A stretch of DNA of 64,000 bases from PWPS01 sp964507105 (GCA_964507105.1 CAZDOR010000003.1:1-64000), one strand, 5' to 3'. Shown: positions 48,638 through 57,361, counted from the first letter of the stretch. Notes: generated by a model not told the origin, from the letters alone. A program made the numbers and translations.

Positions 48638-49526
48638 AGTCTATATTGCCGCGTAAAAACTCTTCCGAGGTTACCTTTGACCTTCCTTCAATTTGCAGTT
48701 CTTCTACAAGCAGAAAATCCTTGCCGGTTTGTACTGCAATTTTTTCGTTTGTTCCCAGGTAAGTTTTTCCCGGCGGACCAAAGGGGCCGTTTTCAGTTTG
48801 TTTTTGAACTTGAGCTTTAAAAAATTTTATTCTTTTATTGTTGCAAAAGCTAAAAACTCCCGGCCAAGGATTGTAAGCCCTTATTTTTCTTTCTATGAGG
48901 ATTGCTTCCTCCGTCCAGTCCACTTTACCGTCTTTTTTAGTCAGTAAATTGGTGACGGTTGCTTTTTGATGCTCTTGTTTTTTTGGATTTATTTTTTGGT
49001 TTATCCATAAAGGTATGGTTTCAGCTAAAAGTTTTCCGCCCAACATGGAGAGCTTATCTTCTAAATCATTGTAATATTCTCGGCCGGTTAGTTTTAATTT
49101 TTTCTGGTTTAAAATCGGGCCATGATCAATTTTTTCATCCATAAGCATTATCGTAACCCCTGTCTTTTCATCGTCGTTCAAAATAGCTGCCTGTATTGGA
49201 GTTGGACCTCTGTAGCGGGGCAGGAGAGAGGGGTGAACATTTAAGAAACCGTATTTTGGTTTTTGGAGGTGTTTCTTTTTAATTATTTCTCCGTGAGCAA
49301 CGACTAAAACCAAGTCGGTTTTATTTATCACTTTATCTATTTCATGAAAAACGGCAATTTCTTTTTTATTCGCCAATTCTTTGACGGGGCTGGGTTTCTT
49401 TTTTTGACCCCTTTGTTTCGGTTTGTCTTCGGAAGTGACAACTGCGTTAACCGAAATTCCTTCTGCTAAAATTTCTGTCAATATTTTTTTACTGAAATTT
49501 GGAGTTCCTAAATAAGTTATGTGCAT
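48615..49526 (-). CDS. fmt: Methionyl-tRNA formyltransferase
   Basis: A 303-aa enzyme formylating initiator Met-tRNA. G-T-P-N-F (6-10), the formyl-binding and catalytic N-V-H-P-S-L-L-P-R-Y-R-G-P-T-P-I (about 97-112) with Asn, His and later D-H-G-P-I-L (about 136-141) are present, plus the C-terminal OB-like domain (I-R-A-Y-N-P-W-P-G). Last gene of the minus-strand cluster, 14 bp after the integrase-like gene. Confidence 0.94.
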   Translation of the reverse strand: MHITYLGTPNFSKKILTEILAEGISVNAVVTSEDKPKQRGQKKKPSPVKELANKKEIAVFHEIDKVINKTDLVLVVAHGEIIKKKHLQKPKYGFLNVHPSLLPRYRGPTPIQAAILNDDEKTGVTIMLMDEKIDHGPILNQKKLKLTGREYYNDLEDKLSMLGGKLLAETIPLWINQKINPKKQEHQKATVTNLLTKKDGKVDWTEEAILIERKIRAYNPWPGVFSFCNNKRIKFFKAQVQKQTENGPFGPPGKTYLGTNEKIAVQTGKDFLLVEELQIEGRSKVTSEEFLRGNIDFIGNVLN

Positions 49527-49540
49527 ATTTTTTTAAATAT

Positions 49541-50293
49541 TTAATCCACTTCTTTCCACTCGATATCTTCCTCTTTTCCGGCGAATTCAAACCACTCACC
49601 TTCATTATCAATAACATACCATTTTTCACGTGATTTTACCATTCGATCCCCCTTGTAAAAGGGCTTTTTTTCTTTCTTTTTCGGCTTCAGCCTGTCGAGC
49701 TCCGGCCACTTTTTAAAGACTGTCTCGATTGCGTAATCCAAGTTGCGGGAATTAGCCCAGTCAGCTACCGTTTTTATTGCCTTTTTTGCCTCTTCTAATG
49801 ATCCGGCCAAGTCCAATAGATTTTTTGCCGGTTTCGTATGTCTGGAATATATTATTTTTTTCTTTTTTGCATTTCTTTTTATTTCTTTCAGGTTTAAACC
49901 CTTGGTTTGGAAATAATAATTTACCAGTTTTTCTACTTTATTTTCCATTCTTTTTTCTATTCTCGCTCTTTCGGGTGGTGGGCAATTGATATCCTTATTT
50001 TTTAAAAACTCAAGAAAAAATCTCATTGTTCTCATATAGCTTTTTTGAGTCTGTTTACTCACGGGATTTCCTCTGGAATCAGTTTTGTTTTTTAAAAAAC
50101 TTTTGTAGTTATTAATTATTTTTTCAGAAAAATTTTGGGGAGTTATATCACTTATACCTTTTAGGATCAGCCACTTTTCAAAGTAATTCAAGTGCCTTTC
50201 TCTTGTTTTCAGTGTGGTTTTTGACAACCCACTTTCTTTTTCCCTTTGAAGAAATTCACTAAAATAGTAACTTATTTTTTTACAGTCATCCAT
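49541..50293 (-). CDS. Integrase N-terminal (SAM-like) domain protein, no catalytic domain
   Basis: A 250-aa protein. The first ~110 residues resemble the core-binding domain of tyrosine recombinases: F-L-Q-R-E-K, L-S-K-T-T-L-K-T-R-E-R-H-L, I-N-N-Y-K-S-F-L and S-K-Q-T-Q-K-S-Y-M-R-T-M-R-F-F. The Arg/His/Arg/Tyr catalytic domain is missing. The C-terminal half is a different Lys-rich helical region with W-A-N-S-R-N-L-D-Y-A-I-E-T-V-F-K-K-W. Start set at ATG 50293, giving an 8-bp overlap with AMMECR1; an upstream ATG at 50326 would overlap 41 bp. Confidence 0.6.
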   Translation of the reverse strand: MDDCKKISYYFSEFLQREKESGLSKTTLKTRERHLNYFEKWLILKGISDITPQNFSEKIINNYKSFLKNKTDSRGNPVSKQTQKSYMRTMRFFLEFLKNKDINCPPPERARIEKRMENKVEKLVNYYFQTKGLNLKEIKRNAKKKKIIYSRHTKPAKNLLDLAGSLEEAKKAIKTVADWANSRNLDYAIETVFKKWPELDRLKPKKKEKKPFYKGDRMVKSREKWYVIDNEGEWFEFAGKEEDIEWKEVD

Positions 50294-50801
50294 GATATTT
50301 TTGAGTCGTAAACTTATATATCTCACAATCTTCAGAATATATACCTGCTTTTCTTTTAGCTATCGTTAGTTGTTTTTCAAAGCTATTTATACCATCCAAA
50401 TTAGGAAGTAAAACGCCGGTTTTTCCGTCTGCCCTTACCAGAAGCCCTTCTTTTTCGGGATTGGTTTTTTCATTCGTTTTCAGTTTTTTGATCGGGTTTA
50501 TTAGATTTACTTCGTAATTTAAATTCGGAAGCTCCTCTTCGGTCACGGGTTTTGTTCGAGAATCATCACAAGCCGAAATCGTGCAGTCTATTAAATTTTC
50601 AGCTAAATTTGCAGAAGATTTAATTGTTCCCATGCATCCCCTTAATTTTCCGGAGTTTTTAATTGTTACAAAGACCCCCTTTTTTTTATTAGTTAATTCC
50701 TCGGGAGACTCTGAGAGGTTTATTCTTTTTCCTTCTTTTAGGTATTTTTTTGTTATTTTTTTAACAAAATCAATTATTGACATACTCTTTAATTCTTTCA
50801 A
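50286..50801 (-). CDS. AMMECR1 domain protein
   Basis: A 171-aa AMMECR1 protein with the hallmark L-R-G-C-M-G-T-I (about 53-60), preceded by G-V-F-V-T-I and followed by the D-D-S-R and L-N-Y-E-V-N segments. AMMECR1, MEMO1 and a radical SAM protein form the conserved AmmeMemoRadiSam set of unknown chemistry; all three are in this operon. The start may instead be the ATG at 50783. Confidence 0.9.
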   Translation of the reverse strand: MKELKSMSIIDFVKKITKKYLKEGKRINLSESPEELTNKKKGVFVTIKNSGKLRGCMGTIKSSANLAENLIDCTISACDDSRTKPVTEEELPNLNYEVNLINPIKKLKTNEKTNPEKEGLLVRADGKTGVLLPNLDGINSFEKQLTIAKRKAGIYSEDCEIYKFTTQKYHG

Positions 50802-51060
50802 TTTCTTTTTTTACTAACTCTCCATTATATTCAGCACCATGGTCAGTTGATCCTTCGTATCGAGGAGCTTTTTGATCCAAGTGTAGGTTTAGTTGATTTT
50901 TATTTTTTTTGTAATAGATATGAAATCTTGGAAACTTACCACCTCGAATCGGTCTCGAAAAAGAAGGTTCGTCCGGATTTGATCGCCTATCGGGATGATA
51001 GCCCAACTTCCTCATGAGTTGCAACACATTCCCATTGAAATTTTCCAATTTAATTTTCAT
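50770..51060 (-). CDS. Unknown 96-aa protein within the AmmeMemoRadiSam operon
   Basis: A basic 96-aa protein with a helical start (L-Q-L-M-R-K-L-G-Y), a possible beta hairpin (F-P-R-F-H-I-Y-Y) and a His/Asp-rich stretch H-L-D-Q-K-A-P-R-Y-E-G-S-T-D-H-G-A-E-Y. It overlaps memo by 11 bp and AMMECR1 by about 32 bp, so it is translationally coupled to both. I do not recognise the family. The His and Asp residues could form a metal or catalytic site. Confidence 0.65.
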   Translation of the reverse strand: MKIKLENFNGNVLQLMRKLGYHPDRRSNPDEPSFSRPIRGGKFPRFHIYYKKNKNQLNLHLDQKAPRYEGSTDHGAEYNGELVKKEIERIKEYVNN

Positions 51061-51829
51061 TGTTTTCTATATTATATTTTAAAACTCCGTAACCTACACC
51101 AAAAGGGCCTTCATAGGACAGCACTTCCGGATTATATTCAATCTGGGATAGTGCCCCCAACAGAATAATAATTGATCCGTAGCCACATTGGCCGGCTTCT
51201 CTTATCAGCGACCGATCCATCTTGATAATTTCTTCCGTTCGGTTTTCTTTTGTTAGTTTTATTATTTTTTTATCGAACTTTTCACCTTTTTCAGAGTATC
51301 CCGCGGGAGCTTTGGAGTTTAGCTTGTGAGAGAGATCAGCGGAGGCTATTATTGCAATATTCTCATTTTGATTTCTTATAGTCTTTAAAATTTTTTTTCC
51401 GAGTTGAAAATTTAGGTTTCTGTCATTTGTGTTAAAAGTCAGAGGCGCAACTTTGAATCCAGAACTTTCGCTTTGTAAAAAAGAGAGAGGAACCGAGGAT
51501 CCGTGGTCCAAGTTTCCGCTTTCAGAAATTTTAACGCCTTCCAAGTTACCGATTTTCTCAGCAAGCTCAGGATCCCCCTCGAAATTAATTATTTTTCCAG
51601 GTAGAGAAGATGTAAAACGTTCTGACTTGTAGACCGTAAAAAGGGTTTTTTTATTTTGACCGTGAGGAGTGATTACGATTACTTTATCCACCTCTTTTGT
51701 TTTGAAGTCTTTTGCGATTTTCTCCATTGCTCCGATTGTTGCCGATACCTTATTTCTGTCTTTTTCGTTACCGACTTCGGGAACAATTATGGGAGGATGT
51801 GGCATTACGGCTGCAAATTTCAAATTCAT
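51050..51829 (-). CDS. MEMO1 / class III extradiol dioxygenase-like protein
   Basis: A 259-aa LigB/MEMO-type fold: M-P-H-P-P-I-I-V-P near 9-17, V-I-V-I-T-P-H-G (about 50-57), D-H-G-S-S-V-P-L-S (about 108-116) and A-S-A-D-L-S-H (about 162-168), which supply the expected His/Asp metal positions. Partner of AMMECR1 and the radical SAM enzyme. ATGA overlap with the radical SAM gene. Confidence 0.88.
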   Translation of the reverse strand: MNLKFAAVMPHPPIIVPEVGNEKDRNKVSATIGAMEKIAKDFKTKEVDKVIVITPHGQNKKTLFTVYKSERFTSSLPGKIINFEGDPELAEKIGNLEGVKISESGNLDHGSSVPLSFLQSESSGFKVAPLTFNTNDRNLNFQLGKKILKTIRNQNENIAIIASADLSHKLNSKAPAGYSEKGEKFDKKIIKLTKENRTEEIIKMDRSLIREAGQCGYGSIIILLGALSQIEYNPEVLSYEGPFGVGYGVLKYNIENNEN

Positions 51830-52821
51830 TTTAAGATTAAATTAATTTTTTGTTTACAATTTTTGCAAATTATTTTTTCACTGTGAATTTGTGTTCGGTA
51901 TCCGTTTCTTTCGATGATTAACTCTCCGCAATTATGGCAATAGGTATTCATTTTATCGGTGACCGTATTTCCGGGGTATATATGATTTAGCCCCGCTTTT
52001 TTTCCAATTTTGTAAGCTTTTTCAATTGTTTTTTCGGGTGTATTCGGGTGATTCATATTTTTGGCAAGTTTGCTTGAAAATTTCAATATGTGCCAAGGAA
52101 TATTTTTATTGATGTCGGCGATAAAAGTTGCTATCTGATTAAGTTCTTCTGAGCTGTCATTCAAGTTCGGAATTATCAGTGTTGTTATCTCCAACCAGCT
52201 TGTTCGATATATTTTTTTAATAGAATTCAAAACCGGCTGAATTCTTCCGTCGCATACGGTGCGATAAAAATTATCGGAAAAGCTTTTCAAATCAATATTT
52301 ATTGCATCAATATAAGGAGAGATTATTTTTAGTGATTGGTCGGAAAAATAACCATTCGTAACCCATATATTTTTTATTCCTTTTTTTTGGGCCACCTTCA
52401 TCACATCAAGAGCGTATTCCAAAAATATAATCGGTTCTCCATAAGTATAGGATATCGATTTTACTTTCTTTTTCAAGGCCATCTCAATCATTTCTTCAGG
52501 ATAAATAAATTTTCCAGCCGTCTGTCCGTTATTTTTTTGAGATAATCGCCAATTTTGGCAATTTTTACATTTAAACGAGCAACCGGATGCAGAAAAGGAA
52601 AGCGTTTTTGTTCCCGGTAAAAAGTGATAAATCGGTTTTTTCTCTATAGGATCGATGTTGATTACCTCCACTTTTCCGTAGTTGTGAACCTTCAACTCCC
52701 CGTTTTTTACCTGTCTCATTCCGCATTTTCCGAACTCTTTTTCTTGTAGGGTACATAATTGAGCGCAGTTGAGACATTTTATGCCCGACTTCGTATTTTT
52801 TTGAAGTAAAACCTCTTTCAT
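51826..52821 (-). CDS. AmmeMemoRadiSam system radical SAM enzyme
   Basis: Radical SAM protein with C-S-F-K-C-K-N-C (C-x3-C-x2-C) binding the SAM-cleaving cluster, an upstream Cys motif (C-L-N-C-A-Q-L-C) and a C-terminal zinc-ribbon-like pair C-H-N-C...C-K-N-C. I place the start at ATG 52821 rather than 52845: a TGA-TAAAAT extended -10 box lies just before 52821, so the upstream ATG would not be transcribed. 331 aa. First gene of the minus-strand operon. Confidence 0.9.
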   Translation of the reverse strand: MKEVLLQKNTKSGIKCLNCAQLCTLQEKEFGKCGMRQVKNGELKVHNYGKVEVINIDPIEKKPIYHFLPGTKTLSFSASGCSFKCKNCQNWRLSQKNNGQTAGKFIYPEEMIEMALKKKVKSISYTYGEPIIFLEYALDVMKVAQKKGIKNIWVTNGYFSDQSLKIISPYIDAINIDLKSFSDNFYRTVCDGRIQPVLNSIKKIYRTSWLEITTLIIPNLNDSSEELNQIATFIADINKNIPWHILKFSSKLAKNMNHPNTPEKTIEKAYKIGKKAGLNHIYPGNTVTDKMNTYCHNCGELIIERNGYRTQIHSEKIICKNCKQKINLILK

Positions 52822-52828
52822 GGTTATA

Positions 52829-52837
52829 ATTTTATCA
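52829..52837 (-). promoter_or_regulatory. Near-leaderless extended -10 promoter (minus)
   Basis: On the minus strand TGA then TAAAAT (52829-52834). The predicted start is 52822, 1 nt before ATG 52821. Confidence 0.6.
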
Positions 52838-52870
52838 TATTTCATAAAAAATTAAATTTTGTGCAGCTTG

Positions 52871-52899
52871 TTGAAAATAAAAAATAAATAATACATAAT
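52871..52899 (+). promoter_or_regulatory. Leaderless promoter of the RNA ligase gene
   Basis: TTGAAA (52871-52876), 17-bp spacer, CATAAT (52894-52899). The predicted start is 52906, the first base of the ATG. It shares an 84-bp region with the divergent radical SAM promoter. Confidence 0.65.
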
Positions 52900-52905
52900 G
52901 AGGTA

Positions 52906-53472
52906 ATGAAAAGAATTTTTATTGCAATTAACTTGCCGAAAAAAATAAAAAAAGAACTCGTTAAAAAACGAGAAGAAATCAGGGCTAACTTCGAAACCGA
53001 TCCAATTAATTGGGTTGCTGAAGAAAACCTGCACATAACTTTGGCTTTTTTGGGGTCGATAAAAGGGCTCATGCTGAAAGAGATAGAGAGAGAATTGCAA
53101 AAGATAGAGTTATCAAGCTTTCAATTTAATCTGGATAATGTTGAATATATTCCGAGCAGGAAAGAGGCAAAAATGATCTGGTCTACAGGCTCGGGAAAAA
53201 AAATAAATAAATTAAAAGAGACTGTTGACGGGCTTTTAAGATCTATCGAGCGATTAAAATACAGTCCGAATTCACGCTCCTTCAGGCCGCATGTAACCTT
53301 GGGACGAGTGAGAAGTTTTCAATTTAAAAAACAGCCACTCGAAGAGATTCCGCTTTTGGAAGATGAATTTGTTGATTTGGTTTTTAATATAGAATCGGTG
53401 GACATAATGGAAAGCAAGCTAAAGTCATCCGGGGCAGAATATAAAAAAATAAAAATTATAAAATTAAATTAA
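52906..53472 (+). CDS. thpR: RNA 2',3'-cyclic phosphodiesterase (2'-5' RNA ligase family)
   Basis: A 188-aa two-H phosphoesterase with H-I-T-L (43-46) and H-V-T-L (about 127-130), the two catalytic H-x-T motifs. Opens 2',3'-cyclic phosphate ends of RNA and has in vitro 2'-5' ligation activity in family members. First gene of an operon running into murC, 2 bp apart. Confidence 0.92.
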   Translation: MKRIFIAINLPKKIKKELVKKREEIRANFETDPINWVAEENLHITLAFLGSIKGLMLKEIERELQKIELSSFQFNLDNVEYIPSRKEAKMIWSTGSGKKINKLKETVDGLLRSIERLKYSPNSRSFRPHVTLGRVRSFQFKKQPLEEIPLLEDEFVDLVFNIESVDIMESKLKSSGAEYKKIKIIKLN

Positions 53473-53474
53473 GG

Positions 53475-54782
53475 ATGAAAATTCATTTTGTCGGGGTGGG
53501 GGGGATCGGTACTTCCGCTTTGGCTCGACATTTTAAATTAAACGATCACCGAGTTACGGGGTCGGACATATCCGAAAGTGAAATTATTTCCGACTTGCGT
53601 GAAATGGGTATTGAAGTAACCATCGGACATGAAAAGAAAAATGTAGATAAAGTGGTTGATAAGGTAATTTATTCTCCGGCCGTTCCTTGTGATAATCCCG
53701 AACTTCGTGAGGCTAAGCGATTAAACATAAAAACCAAAAATTATCCGGAGGCACTGGGTGAGTTAACCGAAAAATATTTTACGATCGGGATTTCCGGGAC
53801 ACATGGAAAATCAACTACGACTTCGATGGCTGCTTTGGTAATGCAGGAAGCAGGATTAGATCCAACGGTAATCGTAGGGACTAAACTCGATCAATTTAAA
53901 AATTCTAATTACAGAAAAGGCGATTCGAAATATTTGTTAATAGAAGCTGATGAATGGCAGGGTTCGCTTTTAAATTATTCAACCGATATAGCCGTGCTTA
54001 CCAATCTGGAGATTGAACATTTGGATTATTACGAGGACCTGGACCATTTAATAAAAACTTTTCAAAAGTACCTGGAAAGCATAGGAGAAAAGGGAAAAAT
54101 TGTGGTTAACTCTAAAGATCCGAATTTAAAGAAATTAAGCTTTTACGGTGATATGTTTTATTTTTCGGATTCGGATTCGGAGGCGAAAAAAGTTAAAAAG
54201 TATTTAAAGGTTCCCGGAAAACATAATCTTGAGAATGCAATGTCAGTTTATAGATTATGCCGAGTTTTGGGAGTTGATGAAGTTGATATTTTGAACGGCA
54301 TTTCCAAATATCGAGGTTCGTGGCGCCGTTTTCAAGAAAAAACAATATCAGTATTCAATAAAAAACAAAAAATACTTTTGGATTATGCGCACCACCCTAC
54401 GGAGCTACATGCAACTCTCCAAGCTATAGAGGAGAAGTATTTCGATAAAAAAGTTTTGGCTGTTTATCAACCGCACCAATATCAAAGAAGTCTTTACTTG
54501 AAAAAGGATTTTGTAGAGCTTTTCCGGAATGTTTCGGTTGATCTTTTAATTACCGATATTTATAGTGTTCCCGGGAGAGAAAAAGACGCAATAAAAGAAA
54601 AAATTAATTCCCGGAACATGGTTGAAGAAGCGGGAAATGAAAATGTAAAATATATTTCTGGAAGCCTGAAAGAGATTGCTGAAAAATTAGGCAAAAATTT
54701 ATTGGATTATGACTTGATAGCTATAATCGGTGCTGGAAACATCTATAAATTGGAAAAATATCTTAAAAAAATAAATACATAA
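53475..54782 (+). CDS. murC: UDP-N-acetylmuramate--L-alanine ligase
   Basis: A 435-aa Mur ligase: N-terminal Rossmann G-V-G-G-I-G-T-S (7-14), ATP loop G-I-S-G-T-H-G-K-S-T-T (about 106-116), T-N-L-E-I-E-H-L-D-Y (about 178-187) and D-Y-A-H-H-P-T-E (about 298-305). The last motif is typical of MurC/Mpl. Adds L-Ala to UDP-MurNAc. Mpl is the alternative, but with no other murC seen MurC is preferred. Confidence 0.92.
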   Translation: MKIHFVGVGGIGTSALARHFKLNDHRVTGSDISESEIISDLREMGIEVTIGHEKKNVDKVVDKVIYSPAVPCDNPELREAKRLNIKTKNYPEALGELTEKYFTIGISGTHGKSTTTSMAALVMQEAGLDPTVIVGTKLDQFKNSNYRKGDSKYLLIEADEWQGSLLNYSTDIAVLTNLEIEHLDYYEDLDHLIKTFQKYLESIGEKGKIVVNSKDPNLKKLSFYGDMFYFSDSDSEAKKVKKYLKVPGKHNLENAMSVYRLCRVLGVDEVDILNGISKYRGSWRRFQEKTISVFNKKQKILLDYAHHPTELHATLQAIEEKYFDKKVLAVYQPHQYQRSLYLKKDFVELFRNVSVDLLITDIYSVPGREKDAIKEKINSRNMVEEAGNENVKYISGSLKEIAEKLGKNLLDYDLIAIIGAGNIYKLEKYLKKINT

Positions 54783-54784
54783 TT

Positions 54785-54859
54785 ATGAATTTTTTCAGAA
54801 TTTTAATAATAGTGTTATTTGCAGTCGTTTGGTTTGTAATTAAAAAAGACACTGCTTAG
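54785..54859 (+). CDS. Possible 24-aa single-span membrane peptide
   Basis: ATG 54785, 2 bp after the murC stop, opens 24 codons encoding one hydrophobic helix (I-L-I-I-V-L-F-A-V-V-W-F-V-I) flanked by Arg and K-K-D. Such tiny membrane proteins are missed by usual gene callers. No Shine-Dalgarno. About 70 bp of A-rich sequence follow before the polyprenyl synthase gene. Confidence 0.4.
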   Translation: MNFFRILIIVLFAVVWFVIKKDTA

Positions 54860-54929
54860 CGTGAAAAAAAGAAAGAAAAAAAGTTGAAAAAAAATAAAGA
54901 TTGAAATTAAAGCCTTCCTTATATTATAG

Positions 54930-55931
54930 ATGAATAATTTTGGTTCTATACTTAAAAAAGAACTAAAAGACCTAAAAAAAGAATTGGACCCTTTCATTTA
55001 TAGGGCCTTAAAAAAGCACGGAGATGAATTGTTTCATGATCTGAATATTTATCAGCTAAAAACCGGTGGTAAGCGATTACGCCCGTTTATATTACTCTCT
55101 ATTTATGAACTTTTAGGCGGAGAAGAAAAACCACTGAATGAAGCTGCAGCAATAGAAATTTTTCATAATTACAGTTTGCTTTTGGATGACATTATTGACA
55201 AGGGAACGATAAGAAGAGGGGAGGCAACCATGTGGCGCAAGTTCGGCTTATCAGCAACATTATGCTCAAGCTCTTTTTATTTTTCGACGATCACCGACCT
55301 GTTAAAATACAGTTCCAAAGAGGCGGTTGATCTTTTTGTAAAAGAAACCAAACAGGTAATGGAGGGAGAGTTTATTGACGTTTTGCAAGAAAGGGCTTCT
55401 TCGAATAAAGAGGCCCCGGATGACTTAATAGAGAGCTACGGAAAAGTTGATTATGACGGCTATTTAAAAATGATAAAGAAGAAAACTGCCGCACTCTTTA
55501 GGGCCTCCTGCGGGATGGGGGCCGTTTTAGCGGGGCGAAAAAAAGATTTACCAATTAAGTTTGGTAATTTTTTGGGTATAAGTTATCAGCTCAGAGATGA
55601 TATATTGGATATTTTTGGAAATCCCGATACCTTCGGTAAAGAAAAAGGAAAAGATATAAAGGAGAAAAAGGGGGGAAATATAGTATTAATTTATGCAATT
55701 GAGGAAAACCCCGAAATAAAATATTTTTTTAGTAAAAACAATCATATCGGGGACAAGGAAGTTGATGAAATAATAAGTGCAATTAAAAAAACGAAAGCAA
55801 AAAGAAGAACACAAGATCTGATAGGGGAATATACTCAAAAAGCATTAAAAATACTTGACAGGTTGCCGGCCGAAAAAAGCAAGAAAAAAATGGAAAATTT
55901 AGTTAGATATTTTCAAATGAGAAGAAAATAA
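54930..55931 (+). CDS. Polyprenyl diphosphate synthase
   Basis: A trans-isoprenyl diphosphate synthase of 333 aa. G-G-K-R-L-R-P (about 47-53), first Asp-rich motif L-L-L-D-D-I-I-D (about 86-93) and second Asp-rich motif Y-Q-L-R-D-D-I-L-D (about 215-223) are present. It is G-G-P-P/farnesyl-type; chain length is not certain from sequence. With Idi it feeds the isoprenoid carrier pathway. Confidence 0.92.
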   Translation: MNNFGSILKKELKDLKKELDPFIYRALKKHGDELFHDLNIYQLKTGGKRLRPFILLSIYELLGGEEKPLNEAAAIEIFHNYSLLLDDIIDKGTIRRGEATMWRKFGLSATLCSSSFYFSTITDLLKYSSKEAVDLFVKETKQVMEGEFIDVLQERASSNKEAPDDLIESYGKVDYDGYLKMIKKKTAALFRASCGMGAVLAGRKKDLPIKFGNFLGISYQLRDDILDIFGNPDTFGKEKGKDIKEKKGGNIVLIYAIEENPEIKYFFSKNNHIGDKEVDEIISAIKKTKAKRRTQDLIGEYTQKALKILDRLPAEKSKKKMENLVRYFQMRRK

Positions 55932-56044
55932 AAATATTGGGTTAAAATTGAAATATTTAATAATAGCTTTAAATCGTTTTACAGATTTGAATGTTTGTCC
56001 CTATATGTTATCCTTATTTTAGTAAAAAAATAAACAGGAATATT

Positions 56045-57337
56045 ATGCAAATAAAAGCAGAAGACCAAGAAGGGTCAAAAAAAGAAATTGAGATTGAGCT
56101 TTCAGTGGAGGAAATGGAAAAATATCAAGATGAAGCGGCTGACCAACTATCCGAAGAAATGGATATTGAGGGTTTTAGGAAAGGAAAAGCCCCCCGAGAA
56201 GTGGTTAAAAATTCTTTTGGGGAAGAAAAATTTTGGGAAGCGGTGGTTCAGATTGCGGTTGAGAACACCTATCGGGAAGCAATTGAGGAAAAAAATATTT
56301 TTCCCATTTCCCAACCTCAGGTAGAGTTTCTTCAGTCAGCTCCGGGGAATCCCCTGATATATAAGGCTTCATTTTATGTAATGCCCGATGTTGAGTTGCC
56401 CGACTATAAGAAAATATCTTCTTCGGTTGTAGAAAGTGAAGAGGATAATGATGTGGAGGTGTCGGAAAAGGAAGTGGAAGATACTATTGAAAGAATTCGA
56501 GAGAGCAGAGCCAGCTCACGAGCTGTGGAGAGGGGAGCTGAGGAAGGAGACCGTGTTACCGTTAATTTTTCTGGAAAAATTGACGGAGAAAAAAGAATAG
56601 AAGAAGAAGACTTTGAATTTTCTTTGGGTAGTGGTCAATTTTCTACTTTAGAAGGTTTTGAAGATGAAGTTTTAGGAATGAAAGCGGGAGACAAGAAAGA
56701 TTTTACCATCGATATTCCGGAAAATAGTAGTAACGATGAGTTAGCGGGGAGGGAAATAGATTTTGATTTGGAAGTGAAGACCGTTATGGAAAAAGAGCTT
56801 CCTAATCTGAATGATGAATTTGCCAACTCTCTTCACGAAAACGTTTCCGACCTTGATGAGCTTAAGAAAAAAATAAAAGAAGGAATTAGGTCGGAAAAGA
56901 AAACTAAAGAAGAGGAATCTTTAAAAATGAAAGTGGTCCAGGAATTAATTGAAAATACAGAGTTGGATATCCCGGAAATTCTTGTTGAACGAGAATTAAA
57001 AAACATGAAGAACAAGCTTGAGCGACAAATCCAACAAAACGGAGTTACTTTTGAAGATTACCTGAATAACATTGATAAATCGGAAGAAGAGCTATTAAAA
57101 GAATGGCGCCCGAGAGCCGAAGATAATGTTGCAGCTGCAATCATATTACATAAGATAGCTGAAAAGGAGAATATTCAGGTTGAGGAAGATGAAATTGAGG
57201 ACGAGATTGAAAAACACTTCAGTGTCAGCGGAAAAAGCAAAGAAGAAGTAGATGAGAAAAATATTGAAAGGTTAAAATCCCACATTCGAGATATGAAAAA
57301 GAATGAATTAATTTTTGATTTTTTGATGGATAAATAA
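56045..57337 (+). CDS. tig: Trigger factor
   Basis: A 430-aa ribosome-associated chaperone: N-terminal ribosome-binding domain with G-F-R-K-G-K-A-P (about 42-49), FKBP-type isomerase domain (G-D-R-V-T-V-N-F-S-G-K-I-D-G, about 165-178) and the helical C-terminal substrate cradle. Start at ATG 56045 (M-Q-I-K-A-E-D), where family alignment begins; an in-frame upstream ATG at 55991 would add 18 unrelated residues. Confidence 0.93.
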   Translation: MQIKAEDQEGSKKEIEIELSVEEMEKYQDEAADQLSEEMDIEGFRKGKAPREVVKNSFGEEKFWEAVVQIAVENTYREAIEEKNIFPISQPQVEFLQSAPGNPLIYKASFYVMPDVELPDYKKISSSVVESEEDNDVEVSEKEVEDTIERIRESRASSRAVERGAEEGDRVTVNFSGKIDGEKRIEEEDFEFSLGSGQFSTLEGFEDEVLGMKAGDKKDFTIDIPENSSNDELAGREIDFDLEVKTVMEKELPNLNDEFANSLHENVSDLDELKKKIKEGIRSEKKTKEEESLKMKVVQELIENTELDIPEILVERELKNMKNKLERQIQQNGVTFEDYLNNIDKSEEELLKEWRPRAEDNVAAAIILHKIAEKENIQVEEDEIEDEIEKHFSVSGKSKEEVDEKNIERLKSHIRDMKKNELIFDFLMDK

Positions 57338-57361
57338 TTTAATTAAAAATTTATTTACAAA

